Shown here: one piece after another, positions 22,519-35,351 of the stretch
Layout: each line of letters opens with the position of its first letter
How positions within the stretch are numbered: the first letter of the stretch is position 1
The notes under the pieces: model-generated
The model's input: the letters and a program-made list of their open reading frames with translations, nothing else
Told to the model about the DNA's origin: nothing
The model's database searches: none
Translations under genes and position numbers: made by a program
NCBI GenBank assembly: GCA_027924585.1
Contig: BSBM01000361.1
Span: forward strand, 70,368,501 to 70,432,500
Origin: Larix kaempferi
Lineage: Eukaryota; Streptophyta; Pinopsida; Pinales; Pinaceae
Direction of reading: 5' to 3'
DNA: 64,000 bases

Positions 22519-24194
22519 TTCTCCAAGTATTCTATTCTCCCCAATTGCGTAGATGTTGGGGTTTTTTGAGTTAATATTTAAAATTTATTTACAATTTGCT
22601 CTGAAATACTTCGTACTATTTTCAAGAACTCTAGTGCAGCTCAAGGCATAGGTTTTCAGAAAATTTTATATTAGTGCAATATAGGTATTTGTACCTATCT
22701 CATAATAGATTGATCTCTGTGATCAGGTGTATAGTTTTTATGGCATTAATAATTATATTGTTTTTTCTCCTAGTATTTTTCATTTCTGCACCAGCTTAGA
22801 TGCAAGTTAGATACTTCTACATTTAAAGGGATTCAAACCAAGCAATCATTGTTGTATTGGAAATAATTTCAGTCTTTTGATAAATGAGTAAAGTTTAAAG
22901 CCCAAGGTGTTAATTCAACCACTTGTGGTCACATCACTAGGCATTTGGCTAGTTTGGTGCTGGCAGGTAACTAGTTCAAATCCACACAGTTGAGAAACAC
23001 TAGCCTATGCCAACAAGTTTACTAAGGATTCCATCCATGAATGTGAGTAAGTATCCCTTGGGATTCCTGCGAGGTTTTCCTTGGAAAACAACAAGTTATC
23101 TTTAAATAAAATTTCATAAGAGACATTCTCATACCACCTTTTATTCATATAAATGAAAAAGTATGTTTCTAGAATATGTTTATAGTCATCTGGCATTCTT
23201 GATATATGGGTAATGTCTCCCAACTATAAAGAATACATATTCAAATATTCACAATACGTAGTGTCATCATTGAAGTGACTAAACATTCCCCACTGTAATG
23301 TGAAGAATGCAGGGGGCATCACTCTAACCTCCAAGGACACATTGACAGGAAATACATATTTAGTGCAACAATAATGCTTATAACGAAGGAATGCAATTTA
23401 CCACATGAATGGTCATGATCTGAATCCTCTCTTGACCTACTCCTAAAATCAACGAACCAGAATTCAAAAATTTTAAAGAATGCTTTTGGATGTCTGCATG
23501 GGAATGATAAAAATCCTATTTTGAAGAATTCCTGGTTGGGATTTAAATAAAATATATACATAATAATCTCAGATACAATATTGGATCTAAACAATTGATG
23601 TAATTACAAATAAAAATTTATGAATGCATACTTGCAAAATGAGCAAATGGTTGTCAATTTTAACCATAAGGAGTCAATCCCAAATTCTATGATTCAAACC
23701 TTAGCCCTTCAACCCCCACCACAAGGGGTGGAAGCATGGGATGGGCCCAAAATCCATCTTTCCAATGACCAATTCCATCGGATTGTTAGGGGTCAACAAC
23801 ATTAAAGCAATGATAGATTTGGTTCAATAGTAATTTTAGGTTGCAATTTCCTTAGTTCCCTAAGAACTCACTTAGACTACTTGTTCCCATATCCATCCTC
23901 ATTATTGACTTGGGAGGCATTTTGACCTTGGGAGTGAAAAAAAATTATCTAGAGCAACAGGGTGTCATGTTTGACCATAAGGGGGAAATCCTGAATTCTA
24001 TGATCCAAACCATGAAAAGTGACACTTAGTTAAGAGGTTAATATAGTTTGCAAGTTGTTTAAGAAATACCAAAATGGCATGGGAAGGAAAGGGCAACACA
24101 ACTGGGAAAACTAAACAAATAAATATGTTGAACCCATAGGATCAAAACCAATAATGTGTTTCAACAATGGTTGCATAGTGAGATACTCCTTGAA
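22519..24194. other. noncoding interval
   Basis: AT-rich with no supportable gene. An approximately 50-bp segment near 23650 (with ACCATAAGGAG) recurs, diverged, near 23970 (ACCATAAGGGG). Confidence 0.4.
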
Positions 24195-25284
24195 ATGAAA
24201 TCTTAAAACTCCTTTTGTCAAGCTTCAAGTGCTCAAACAACATCCCTATTCTTGCAGCCTCAATTTTAAGAGATAATACATATGGCATTCCCATTCCTGG
24301 CTGGGATTCAAATACAAATTCAAAGAGATTAGCATAGGTCATTGAAAAAGTACATATTCCAGTTTTCAAGCCAAAAGAAGGGGTGAAGATTGTCACAGAT
24401 GAAAAAACTACAAATGTGAACCCTTCTACATTGTATGATGATGATATTGAACTGATTGAAAAACTGATAGCCACACTAGAAAGTGGTGTTAAAAATATGC
24501 CATCAGGATTTCGCATGAATCCTATTCAGTTTGAAAATGTATCCTCTATTTTGGTTTCAACTTTTCCCACTAATCTCTATTATGGTGTACTAACAGGTCC
24601 TTCATAAAATTAAAAAAAATTGTTTGTTTGGGTGAGGGTTTGAATCCTAGTACTATTTGTGGGATGAAAACCGAATTTACTTTATTGCAATGCAGTGTGC
24701 CGATACAAATTATCATATGGATCTTATAACTAGACTAGCTAATATGCGAGCAGGGAACTATATCATACCTGAAGTGGATAACCTCAAGGCTAAATTCATA
24801 GCTGCCAGAATAATTCTTGCAATTGCAACTACCACTGCCATGGCCACTGGTTTTGTGTGTTTGGAACTTTACAAGGTTATATTAAGCTACAAGGTTGAAA
24901 AGTATCACAATATTTTTGCAAGCTTAGCACTCCCTCTATTTTCTATGGTTGAACCTGTTCCCCCAAAGTTAACTAGACATGGGAATCTGACCTGGTATGT
25001 GTGGGATCGATGGATCATTCATGGGAACCCAGTCATGCAAGGCTTGTTGAACTGGTTCCAAGCTAAAGGTTTAGATGCATACAGTATGGAATGTGGGAAC
25101 ACATTGATTTATAATAGCATATTTCCCAAACAAAAAGAAAGATTGGAAAAGAAAGTGCTAAACTTGGTAAAAGACATTGCAAAGATGGAGTTACCTGCAA
25201 ATAGTTTCCATTTCAACATCGATGCTTGTTGTGAAGATGAATATGGAAATGAAATCACTATACCATCAATATCCATATTTTTAG
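24195..25284 (+). pseudogene. UBA1: ubiquitin-activating enzyme E1 C-terminal fragment, intron retained
   Basis: The frame reads through typical plant E1 segments: AASILRDNTYGIPIPGW, VKIVTDEKTTN, SGFRMNPIQFE, DTNYHMDLITRLANMRAGNY, IPEVDNLKAKFIAARI, LALPLFSMVEPVPPK, then the ubiquitin-fold end FHFNIDACCEDEYGNEITIP. E1 loads ubiquitin onto E2 enzymes via a Cys thioester. That Cys domain and the N-terminal adenylation half are absent, so only about the last 300 residues remain. The coding stretch breaks between QFE and DTNYH, where an acceptor-like TTGCAATGCAG precedes the second block, so an intron is retained and this is not a retrocopy. A TAG at 24326 interrupts it (LA-stop-VIEK), and a 2-nt shift in the final T run displaces the expected IFR-stop end. 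Confidence 0.88.
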
Positions 25285-25442
25285 GTAGGCCAAATGATAT
25301 GTATATATGGTGGTCCTTATCAATCATTCAGCCACTACACTTCATATCCTTTTATTCGTTAGTCACTAGTAAACTCTCTATAAACTCTCTATATTCTTAA
25401 TACTTTATTTCACAGTTATTTAATCTTACTTTATTTCTTAAG

Positions 25443-27605
25443 GTGTCCTAACAGAAAGGGGGTGGTTGATTTCTTGCAAGAAGTAAGTATGATTTTTATC
25501 TACTTCAGTTTGATCTACTTGGTTTTGGTAATCATTATACACCAACATAATTAAAAGTTGTGCCTTCACTTAAATAGAAATCAAATATCTGATAGAATTA
25601 CCTATGCATATGGATTGAAAATATAGAATATATGCCTTAGAGTATCTTAAGAATCAAAGGCAATGCTTTAGGTCACTACAGTAAACACAGTTACTGCTTT
25701 TTATGTTTTTGCAGGTTCTTTAAGCAACTTTGTCTTTTCTCTCTATTGCATCAGATGTCATTGGCTTTATTAAAATTCATTGCCTCATTAAGCCATAGAA
25801 TGATTATCTCACAAACATTTGGATCATTTTCCTTGATCCTTTTAATTGTCCTCAGAGGATTTGTGGTTTCTAGAGGCATCCTGTACTATGTTGTCATTAG
25901 ATCAATAAAAAGATCAATGACAAAATTTTGAGACTTTTAACTTAAAGAAACTTACCGTGTTGAGGGTACTTTATTCTAATTCATATTTTTGGAACAAAGA
26001 ATATACCCAAATGATGGATATGTGCATATTGGTGCTCACCAACATCTTACGGTCAAAATGCTATATCTATGAATGAATTTTTGGCACCTAGATGGATCAA
26101 GGCAATTTAAAGTTTGTGCTCATTGAGAGTCTTTTCCTAATCTATAAACAAATTAAAATGCAATTGCTCAAGTTTTATGGAAGTAGTCCATGATCATCCT
26201 ATGCAATGCTATCATTCATCTAAAGGAGTTCCTATACATCTAGCCAAACAGTAGTAATTCCAAAAAAACACTGGGAGAAGCTATACTAGAAGCACGTGGA
26301 CTGTTCGTTGAGGAGAAAAGGTATTGGATTGGAGTTGGAGCATTGATTGGGTTCTGCGTACTTCTAAATATACTATTTCTTGTGGCTTTAACATACCTTA
26401 ATCGTAATTATTGTTTTTCTCTCTGACGTTGAATTTTATTCGAAGTTTTACTTGATCAAAACTTTAAGATCTCAAACAAACTCCTTCATTTGCAGCCCCT
26501 GAAAAAACACAGGTTGCAATACCGGAAGCTGTTCTTGAAGAGGTGTAAGCAAACAAGAAAAGAGAAAGTGAACAATCAATGTCATGAGGAAGAACATTGT
26601 CATTATCCTTGTCTCATGGTAAGGAAAGAGATTTCCATAATTTTATTGTTGTAAATGTTTCAATTCTTTACTCATGTGAATTACACTTATTCCACTAGAA
26701 ACGTGAATGTGAAGAAACTATTATTTTAGTATTGCTATTGCTCAACAATTCCAAATATATTGACAGGGAATCTTGAAATGAGATCCCTTTAAGACCTGAT
26801 TTGTACTATTGGACAATAAATCCAAGAGAATGAGACGATTGGTTCTCTGATTGAATGGATTTTTAATATAACAAACATGCATTGCAGTTTTTCAGCATAA
26901 GAAACACTGTTGTCAAACTAGCAAAAAAATATTTGATGGTACACTAACAGATTCTAACACTGATAGTTTATTTTCATTCATCAAAGAAGAGACAAAGTCC
27001 GTTGTCTAAAATAAATTCATTGCATCAACCACATGATGAATTCAGCGACATTCCAATCCCAGGTGCTTGTGACAAGGGCATGGTTCTTCCTTTCCAACCA
27101 TTATCAGTTGCATTTGAGAACATCAACTACTTTGTAGACATGCCTCTGGTGCATGTTGTTTCCAATACATTTCATGAAATTGGAGTTTGATTTTACTGTA
27201 ATTTGATACACCTGGATTCTCACCTACAAATATTTTAGAACTGATGATTTCTTTTTTGATAGGAGATGAAGAGTCAAGGCATTCCAGAAAGGGAGGCTAC
27301 AAATTCTTTGCAATGTCAGTGGGTCATTTAGGCCAGGGGTTCTTACAACCTTGGTTGGAGTAAGTGGTGTTGGAAAAAACACATTAATGTATGTCTGGGC
27401 TAGAAAAAAAACATGAGGCTATATGGAGGGAAATATAAGCATCTCTGGTTTCCCTAAGAAACAAAAAACATTTGTGTGCATCTCAGGATACTGTGAACAA
27501 AATGATATCCATTCTCCAAATGTCACTGTATTTCAATCACTTGTGTACTCTACTTGGATTCGTCTTCCTAATGTGGTGGACGAGAAAACCAGAATGGTTG
27601 GTATC
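25443..27605 (+). pseudogene. PDR-type (full-size ABCG) transporter fragment, several exons
   Basis: Collinear exon pieces of a plant pleiotropic-drug-resistance transporter. CPNRKGVVDFLQE at 25443-25482 is followed by a GTAAGT donor. A TMD1 segment (FFKQL, HQMSLALLKFIA, TFGSFSLILL) spans 25715-25930. [20 protein letters not shown] lies at about 26014-26105 and TLGEAILEARGLF with YWIGVGALIGF at 26278-26400. A linker exon starts near 26495. GMVLPFQPLSVAFENINYF is near 27085, and the second nucleotide-binding domain has Walker A changed to [11 protein letters not shown] near 27357-27390, then [17 protein letters not shown]. It ends after [10 protein letters not shown] at about 27605. The N-terminal half, several TMD1 exons, Walker B and TMD2 are missing, with stops and shifts throughout. 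It begins only about 160 bp after the E1 fragment, on the same strand. Confidence 0.85.
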
Positions 27606-29254
27606 AATTTCTTCACTTTCAATGTAGTTTTTTGGACTGAATACCTTACTTTATTAATGAAACTAAGAAAACAAGTTTTTCTCATAGGATTTTTTGTTGT
27701 AATTTGGTACAATTGTTTCTGCTAGAAGTGATAGATCCAACAACAAATACATGCACCTTATTTTTAATCCAATCCAACTAAGCCCTTTGTCATTTTTTAC
27801 CCCACTATCTGTCATCATTTTTCACACATTTTCCACATCATCCCACCTTCCAGTTGCAACATAGATATTTGAAAAGAACACATTATTTCCAGCACTATGT
27901 GGTCCCAACTCATAGAGTCATTTTGGTGTGCATTGAGCTAACTCCATATAGCCATGAATCCTACCGGAACCTAAGAAAGATATCCAAATGGAAACATTAG
28001 GTTCATATGGCATTCCGTTGATTAAATAATCTTCTTTATACAAATTCCTAGTGATCAAAAGTTAGAGAACAAGCATGATTGAATCCTTTGTTGTTGCGAA
28101 TTTACAAACATGGGGGCTTGTTGGATCTGAACTTCTTTTATTTTAATTCTTGTGTATTATTGAGTTTGTTGCATTGATTTTTTTAGACAATGATTTTGTT
28201 CTAGTAGTATAAATTTTTAGACAATGATTATGTTCCAGGAGTTAGAGAACAAGCAATATTGAATCCTCTATTGTTGCGATTTTATAGACGTGCTGCATCT
28301 GAACTTCTTTACAAACGCGGGCGTGCTACATCTGAACTTCTTTACAAACGCGGGCGTGCTACATCTGAACTTCTTTACAGACGCAGGTGTGCTCCATCTA
28401 AACTTCTTATGTATTATTGAGGTTGTTGCATTGATTTTTTTAAGCACAATAATTATGTTCCAGTAGTATAAATTTTGGCAAGGGATTTATAGTTATAGCA
28501 GTCTTTGTTCACACAGATGAAGGATCCAACATATCCATTGAACTAGATATCTCAATGCTTCTACCTTGCTGTAGGCATTCTTTTAGTGTAGGTTTAGGAA
28601 ACTGATTTTTATTACAACCATTGTATTGAGAAGGCATGGGTGTGTTACTTCCATGCTCTGTTCGGGTTCATATCTGTTACCCTTGACATGTATGATAACA
28701 CTAATCTTGGCATTTTAATGTGGACAGTGTTCAACTTGCATAAGTATTTGGTTTGCAGTATTGAAGGGTTGAATCAAAGGTGGATGATTTGAGCATAAAC
28801 GATCTTGCCTCTAGTGGTATTTTAATGCCAAACTCTAGATTTAAAAGTGGGGCAATTCCCTTCCTGGTAAGTAACTTCATTCTACTTTCTTCAAGTCAAA
28901 TTGTGATAAGAGTGCTTCCTTTCTGAACACACTATCTTATTTTTAGATCCCATAACCTTCTAAATCAAGACTTTAATAAGGTGCCTACCCTTTCTAGATA
29001 TCTCTTGTGCTGGTCATATGCCTTTTCATGCCTACCATGGGCACTTTCAACATGTGTTGATTTTTAGGATTTTTTCATGCCATATTGGGAGGTGGTTTGA
29101 CTTGGACATAGTAAATGTGGAACCGCAACTCTCTAAGGAGTGGGTTGGGCTACTGAGTCATTAATTATGTGTAAAAATAGTTGAGGCGGGTAGAAGTGGA
29201 CCAAAGCATCTGCATAGATTCCACTAAAGAGTGTCATTTGTCAATTGGAAATCT
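27606..29254. other. noncoding interval with tandem repeats
   Basis: It holds the repeats at 28058-28475. A short open stretch at about 28765-28866 (VDDLSINDLASSGILMPNSR) ends at a GTAAGT donor and may be one more captured exon, but I do not recognise it. The rest shows nothing. Confidence 0.4.
28058..28475. repeat. two ~180-240-bp tandem units, the second with a nested 33-bp expansion
   Basis: GTTAGAGAACAAGCA starts near 28061 and again near 28237. Both copies run through TGAATCCT and TTGTTGCATTGATTTTTTTA to AGTATAAATTTT. In the second copy a 33-bp unit (CGTGCTACATCTGAACTTCT start) is repeated from 28289 about three and a half times. Confidence 0.75.
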
Positions 29255-29861
29255 GAGCATTCCAGCCAGTCAGTTATGAGATGGGAAGAGTTTTCTCAAC
29301 TGTGTCAAATGAAGGTTCGAACAATGAGAATACAATATTGCTATGATGACCCCAAAATGGTTGAAGAGAGGTGAAGAGCACTAGCATGCTCTTTGCATAA
29401 AATTAGACAGATAATCTATTTTCAAGAGCTTGATTTCATCATAGTGAACTGTGAGTGGTTCTGTGAGGAAGTGCTTGGACGTCTAGTAAGATTGAACAAC
29501 AAAAATCAATCTACTTTGGATGTACAACAAAGGGGCTTTACAACTAGAAAATAATTGGAGGTCATTTTCAGAGAATCATAAATCATTACAGGGTTCAGTA
29601 CCTGGTTTTGGTCCGAGAATTCTTGAGAATGTGCACCCAAATGACCTTGTGAGGATGATGTTGAAACCGGAACTATGTTATCAACAAGATCCAGGTGAAC
29701 CTAATTCAAATCTTGTCATTCATGCAATACTGGAAGAAGGTCGGTACAAGCCACAAAGATGAAAACTAAGTGGATCAGAATTCATATACACTAGCAGACA
29801 TTTTGAGTGTGATGATTCAAATCACACTTTCCTCACTCCTGGATTCTTCCCAAGGTTGCAG
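29255..29861 (+). pseudogene. TORNADO1-like (LRR-ROCO type) exon fragment
   Basis: The frame encodes SVMRWEEFSQLCQMKVRTMR, HKIRQIIYFQELDFIIVNCE, WFCEEVLGRLVRLNN, then after a shift near 29575 SVPGFGPRILENV, NDLVRMMLKPELCYQQDP, ILEEGRYKPQ and FLTPGFFPRLQ, ending at a CAG/GTATGA donor at 29861/29862. I associate this pattern with the COR-like region of plant TORNADO1, a developmental LRR protein. The assignment is from memory of the family and is moderate. Stops at about 29371 (TGA) and 29760 (TGA where TGG is expected) break it. It shares strand with the E1 and PDR fragments. Confidence 0.6.
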
Positions 29862-31043
29862 GTATGACCTTTTGATTTTAGTTTCTTAAAAAAGAAAAAT
29901 AATCTATCAAAATTGAGTTTACTCTTTGAGAAGAATAGGAGACATGGTTGTTCTAGATATCAGAGACCCATGGGAATTCATGTCCTATTTATGGGAATTC
30001 ATGTCATGTTTATTGGCTTTATATCCATTTATTTTTCCAAGAGACCTTATTTGTATTGGGGAAAGGTAAACCCTGGACAAAGATGGGCCTTAAGTTAATG
30101 TCCACATTTACCAAGAGCAGTCAACTTGGGAGTGCATAAAGCATCTCCAGCCTTGAGCTGTAAATTTGTATCAAGATGTACACATCTGATCAAATATGTG
30201 ATGTAGGTATAAGAACCGATAAAGAGAGAGACTGAGTTAACTCAGCTATATATAAGTTATGTTCTAGCTAATACCCATACAAAATTATGGTTTAGTAGTA
30301 TCCCTAATCATCATTGTTCACAAGTACAACTAGTAATATATACCTATTGGATAACACATAACGCAAAGATATTACCTAAGGAATGACCAGTGAGGTGGCT
30401 TCATATTGCAACCTAGGAGGGATGTGCTAGTCTGGTTATGATGGCTGCAATATTGAGAGTATAAAGGCCTTGTTTTGGGGTTAGGATTTTGTCAATGACA
30501 ATTATTGTTATGATACTAAATAATTATGCATTGACACTTATAAGTTATGATATTAAAGAATTTTTAATGGGATGACCATAAGAACCATTAATGAGATAGA
30601 GTGTCCAAAAAAATAGTGAGGGAGAAATTACCATGGATGATTCCAGAGAATCATGGTCGGGTTACCCATAAGTGCCATTAATAAGCCAGAAGTGAATTCA
30701 GATGTGTGATAAATTGGCCTTTTCCTCCATCTGGGTATTGGTTTCCTCCTACCTATCAACCCACTACTTAAGCCTTCTATTTTCTATCTGCAATAGAGTA
30801 CCAGTAACCTATAAGGAGATAGTAGCATCCAAAAATAGACAACTTCCTTATGAAGTTGAGAAACATATGCTTTCAACCTAGTAATGGTGTCTTCCTAGAA
30901 TATAAGCTTCCTCCTTCTTTCTTTCTCTACATGGAATATCTCAAGAGACAATTCTTTTTTCATCAAGGGTATCCATCCTTTCCCTTCAAACAGACTTCAA
31001 GTCCACTTTTAGTGGATTTTCAGAGAGTCCACTCACTAATGGT
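29862..31043. other. noncoding interval
   Basis: No supportable gene. Short ORFs here lack codon structure, and one near 30850 runs into the copia LTR and is accidental. Confidence 0.5.
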
Positions 31044-31646
31044 TGTTGATGTATATGTAACTTTGGAATGTATTTAACATATATGTACATTGTATTCCTA
31101 TAGAGATGTTATTATTCCTCTATACGGAAGTGTCGTCATTTATATTGTAAGTGTCGTAACTTATACTTGATGGGTTATTAGACCACCTTGTTGGGGTCGG
31201 CCCTGTATAAGTCATGTGGGTCAAAGGGTTATTAGACCACCCAATTGGGGGTCAGCCCAGTCAGCATTATGTTATGTGGGTAAGTTAAGGCCGACCTAGT
31301 AAAGGTTATTAGGCAATTCAAGTCAAGTATATATAGAGTGCAGGAGGCACTCTATTTGATCATTCTATTCTCACACACACTCTTTGGAGAGTGGCGCACT
31401 TGTGGACGAGGAGAATCTGCTGCTAGTAGATGTCTATCTCTTATGCTTGGGTTGTATCATTGCTCTATCTATCTCTAAGGAAGTTATTGGGGTTTTTCAC
31501 CTTTATGGTTTTCCCCAAGTAAACTATGTGTCTCTTGTGTGCGTGCATTATTGTTTCCATGATTGATATGCTATAGATATGTTGTACATGTTGTTCTCTC
31601 AGTTAAGATCCTAGATCAGATTGAAGTAAATTCTGAAAAACTAACA
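31044..31646 (+). repeat. C1 5' LTR (603 bp)
   Basis: Starts TGTTGATGTATATG and ends CTAACA, with TGTT/AACA inverted ends. A TATA-like TATATATAGAG lies near 31330. The same LTR occurs at 44565, in C2 (twice, reversed) and at 53548. Confidence 0.93.
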
Positions 31647-31658
31647 TGGTATTAGAGC
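31647..31658 (+). promoter_or_regulatory. C1 primer binding site
   Basis: TGGTATTAGAGC directly follows the LTR. It matches the usual copia site complementary to the initiator tRNA-Met end, with one change (TGGTATCAGAGC in C2). Confidence 0.9.
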
Positions 31659-32206
31659 TAGCCTAAAAGAAGGCATGGTATGGCATGTATGACCCTTCTT
31701 GCACTTGCGATGCTAGGGCTTGATATAGAAAAACCCAGTCATCGTAGAACATTCGCTATAAATCCATTTTGGCAAATTTTTTAGATATGAAACTTTTACA
31801 GATCGACGATGAGATCCCCATGTACCTTTTTTCCAAAGGACAAATTCTATTTCGTTGTACATTGTGTTTTATGATCTGTACAATCTCGGGTTTCTGCCTC
31901 TTCCAAATTTGAGTCATAAATAGGTGACTTAGGAAAAAAGGTCATAACTTGGGCTAGGAATCTCCAAATGAAATTTCGTAAAATGTCACAGGTAGTGCAT
32001 AGACTGTACTTTCTGAGGTAACATGTTCAGAGGCTGAAACTGAACAAGTGACACGTGGCACACCGTACAAGTTTTCTCTCCTATTTTATCCCATAAACAG
32101 GTCATGTTGTGACAAGTGGAATAACTATCTCTTAGAGAATCCAATTGAGATCAGACCTGTGGGTTTGGAAATATGATAGGTCTGGATACCACAGGTAGAA
32201 GTTTCA

Positions 32207-32812
32207 TGTTAAATTTTGAGCATTAATTCACAATACTCTAGAATCTTCACTGAGAGAATAACATATACAGTATATCAATGCATAGCAATCACAATAAGCA
32301 TGACAATCATCACAAGAATCAAAAGCATAAGAGACAAGAGACATAGAATTTCCATGGGGAAAACCCTAAGGTGAAAAACCCCACAACTTCCTCAGAGATA
32401 GAGAGAGCAATGGCTCAACCAAAGTACAACCAAAATACACTTGAGATAGTATCCTAGAAGCAGATGATCCTCCTCCTCACTAGTGCACCACTTTTTGAGT
32501 GAGAGAGATATGACTTTCCGAATGATACAAATAGAGATCTCCTGATCTCTATTTATACTTAACCTATTTGCCCAGTTACACTAAGGGGCCGACTTGTCTA
32601 TCTAGATACATCCACAATATAATATATATTTCAGGGCCGACCCCACACATGGTGGTCTAATAACCCATCGGCAAGTACACACACTTGCGACACTTGTCAA
32701 TCCACATGACGACACTTCCTTATAGAGGAATAACACATCTCTAATAAGGGTACAATAAATATATATGAAATACATAGATGAAATACATTCCGAAGTTACA
32801 TATACATCAACA
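32207..32812 (-). repeat. C2 3' LTR (606 bp)
   Basis: Reads TGTTAAATTTTG to ATCAACA on the plus strand, the reverse complement of the family LTR. The polypurine tract lies at its inner edge (plus-strand CTCCCTCTTAACTAGG from 32813). Confidence 0.93.
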
Positions 32813-33092
32813 CTCCCTCTTAACTAGGAAGGTATTTCTCGACACAGATCTGCTAGACAAGTCTTCTTCTCATGACCATTGTCATCATTATCGTCACTGC
32901 TGCTGCTATCTCAACCAATATCTGACTCTACTCGTCATAGGAAGTTCTACAGAGCCAATCCTTTTTCATACTGGATGTAGGCCCACCACCTGCAGGTCTT
33001 CATCATCACTGGACATACTGTGGAATCCTCAGGACTTATTACGTGCATCACAAAACCTCGAAAGAGCATCCCATGATGTTATGAGCACACAG

Positions 33093-33540
33093 CTCTACCT
33101 ATAGGATCTCCTAGGGACATATTATAAGTGACCTCACCACAAAACCTTGCAAGAGCATCCCAGGCTATTACGAGCATATAGCTCTACCTATAGGATATCC
33201 TAGGGATAGATTATATGTGTCCATGGAAAAACCTCGCAAGAGCATCCTAGGACTTATTACGGGCACACAGTCCAACCTATCGGATCTCCCATGGACATAT
33301 TATATGCCATAGGACAAAACCTCAAAATAGCATCTGCCAGATATCCCAAGGCCAGATTATATGCCATAGGAAAAACCTTGAAAGACTATCTACAGATCTC
33401 CCAGGGCCAAATTATATGTCCTCCCAGAGCAAAACCTCGAAAGAGCATTTGCCAGATATCCCAGGGCCAAATTATATGCCATAGGAAAAAACTCAAAAGA
33501 CTATCTGCAAATCTCCCAGGGACAAATTATATGCTCATCT
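33093..33540 (-). repeat. C2 3'-UTR minisatellite, 89-bp then ~57-bp units
   Basis: Units starting at 33093, 33182 and 33271 have an 89-bp period (CTCTACCTATAGGAT type). From about 33315 shorter units of about 57 bp follow (GATATCCCAGGGCCAAATTA type). Equivalent arrays occur in C1 at 43727-44335. Confidence 0.8.
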
Positions 33541-33552
33541 ACACAACCTGAT

Positions 33553-34110
33553 CCACGGCCATAGAGTATGAACTTGATACTCACCATACATCATCCTGAT
33601 GTACACATGATCATCTTGATCATCATCACTGCAACATCCTGCTACATGTCATCTGGAGCAACATCCTGAAGCTCGTCATCCATGATCATCCTGATCATAC
33701 AATGCATCTAGTTGATGCATACCAAGTATCTACCTGATACATATCATCATACATGATCCACCTAATCATATAGTGTATCCACCTGATACAAATACAAATA
33801 CATGATACATATCACCATACATGATCCACCTGATATATATACAGATACATGGTCCAAGCATCCAGCATGATGCATATACAAAATACATACAAATGATCCT
33901 AATGATCATATCCAACATCCAACATGATGCGTACATACATATAAATGATCCAACTGATCATATCTAGCATCCAACATGATGTGTACATACATATATATAT
34001 ATATAAATGATCCAACTGATCATATCCAACATCCAACATGATGCATACATACATATACATATAAATGATCCAACTGATCATATCCAACATAAACCAGAAC
34101 ATCACCCTGA
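33553..34110 (-). repeat. C2 TGATCA-rich array
   Basis: Many short units built on ATGATCCA(C/A)CTGATCATAT and CATCCAACATGATGCATAC. The C1 counterpart is at 43149-43700. Confidence 0.75.
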
Positions 34111-34195
34111 TGCTCATCATCCAGCGCTTACATCCATAGCCATATGAAGGACCCTCCTTCCAACATGCTTGGAATGGCTTCAGCAAATGTGTCCA

Positions 34196-35351
34196 TCACT
34201 TCTTCCTCGAAGTGTCATCAATCCGAAGAACACCAAGCCTCTCTCTAAAGTACTCGAACTTCACCCTGGCTAGTGGCTTCGTTAGCACATCTGCAATTTG
34301 CTCATCCATCGCAACATACAGGAGCTTCACAACTCCTCTCTGCACCATATCCATGATATAGTGATATTTGATCTCTATGTGTTTCGACCTATCATGAAAC
34401 ACTGGGTTCTCAGATAGCTTCACACAACTCTGGTTATCACAGAAGATACCAGTAGCATCCAACGGGAGATCAAATAACTCAGACAGTAGCTTTCGTAGTG
34501 ATACTGCCTCACAACTAGCTAAACAGGCTGCAACATACTCTGACTCTGCCTCAGCTGTACTCTGCTACCCAGGATTGCTTCCTGCTAAACCAAGAGATCA
34601 CACCTGATACCATACTAAAGCAACATCTAGATGTGCTCTTCCTATCTACAGCACTGCCATCCCAATCTGAATGAACATAATCCTGCAGATTAAAATTTTG
34701 ATTCGCTTCATACTTGAGCCCATAATCCACTGTACCCTTCAGGTACCTCAGAACATGCTTTACAGCGACCAGGTGAACACTCCTCGGATCCGTTAGGAAC
34801 TGGCTCAATGTGTTCACAGCAAAGCAGATATCTAGTCTCGTGTTCATCAGGTACATCAAGGACCCAATCATCTGACGATACATAGAGACATCAACCAGCT
34901 CAGATGAAGCATCACATAGAAGCTTTAGATTCGATGCCATGGGTGTGGCCATGGCCTTGCAATCCATCATCCCGAATCTCTTCAGGATATCTACTGTGTA
35001 CTTCCCTTGACCAAGGAAGATCCCACTTGAATTCTGCCACACCTCCATACCTAGGAGATAATGCATCATTACCAAAGTTCTTCATATTGAATTCGGCAGC
35101 AAGCTTCCTCTTTGTATCACACCAAGTTCTGGGAGCTTGCTACAAGCCATACAAGGCTTTCTTCAATCTGCACACATGTGACTCCCTGTTAGGTCTTGGG
35201 ACTACATCCCAAACATCTTCTTCATGATCAACGGATCATGGCATTCCATTTCTTCATCCCATATCCTGGGAACTTCAATATCTTCAATGGATATCTTTGT
35301 TGCTGGAACAAATTTTGTAGTCCTTTTGTAGGTGAAGATATACAGTCTTTC
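34196..35351 (-). pseudogene. C2 RT remnant and copia RNase H
   Basis: After an acceptor-like TTGTAG, RT begins with DVWDVVPRP but jumps to ESHVCRLKKALYGL and then to DTKRKLAAEF. The middle of RT, including the Y-x-D-D box, has been deleted in two steps compared with C1. The thumb and connection survive (GKYTVDILKRFG, YRQMIGSLMYL), then RNase H with DSDW, CDNQSCVKL and the ADVLTKPLA end at TSRKK-stop (34196). A further small deletion near 34551 removes part of the ALSTAEAEY segment. It is not catalytically competent as RT. Confidence 0.85.

Noticed and set aside
22900-23010. Possible second SINE (AGTTCAAATCC box-B-like)
   Set aside because: No convincing box A at the right distance. A single short motif is not enough.
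30850-31077. 75-residue ORF
   Set aside because: Crosses the C1 LTR boundary, so it cannot be a gene predating the insertion.
33093-34110. CRISPR-like array
   Set aside because: Units are diverged and contiguous without unique spacers, and lie in a copia 3' region of a plant genome.
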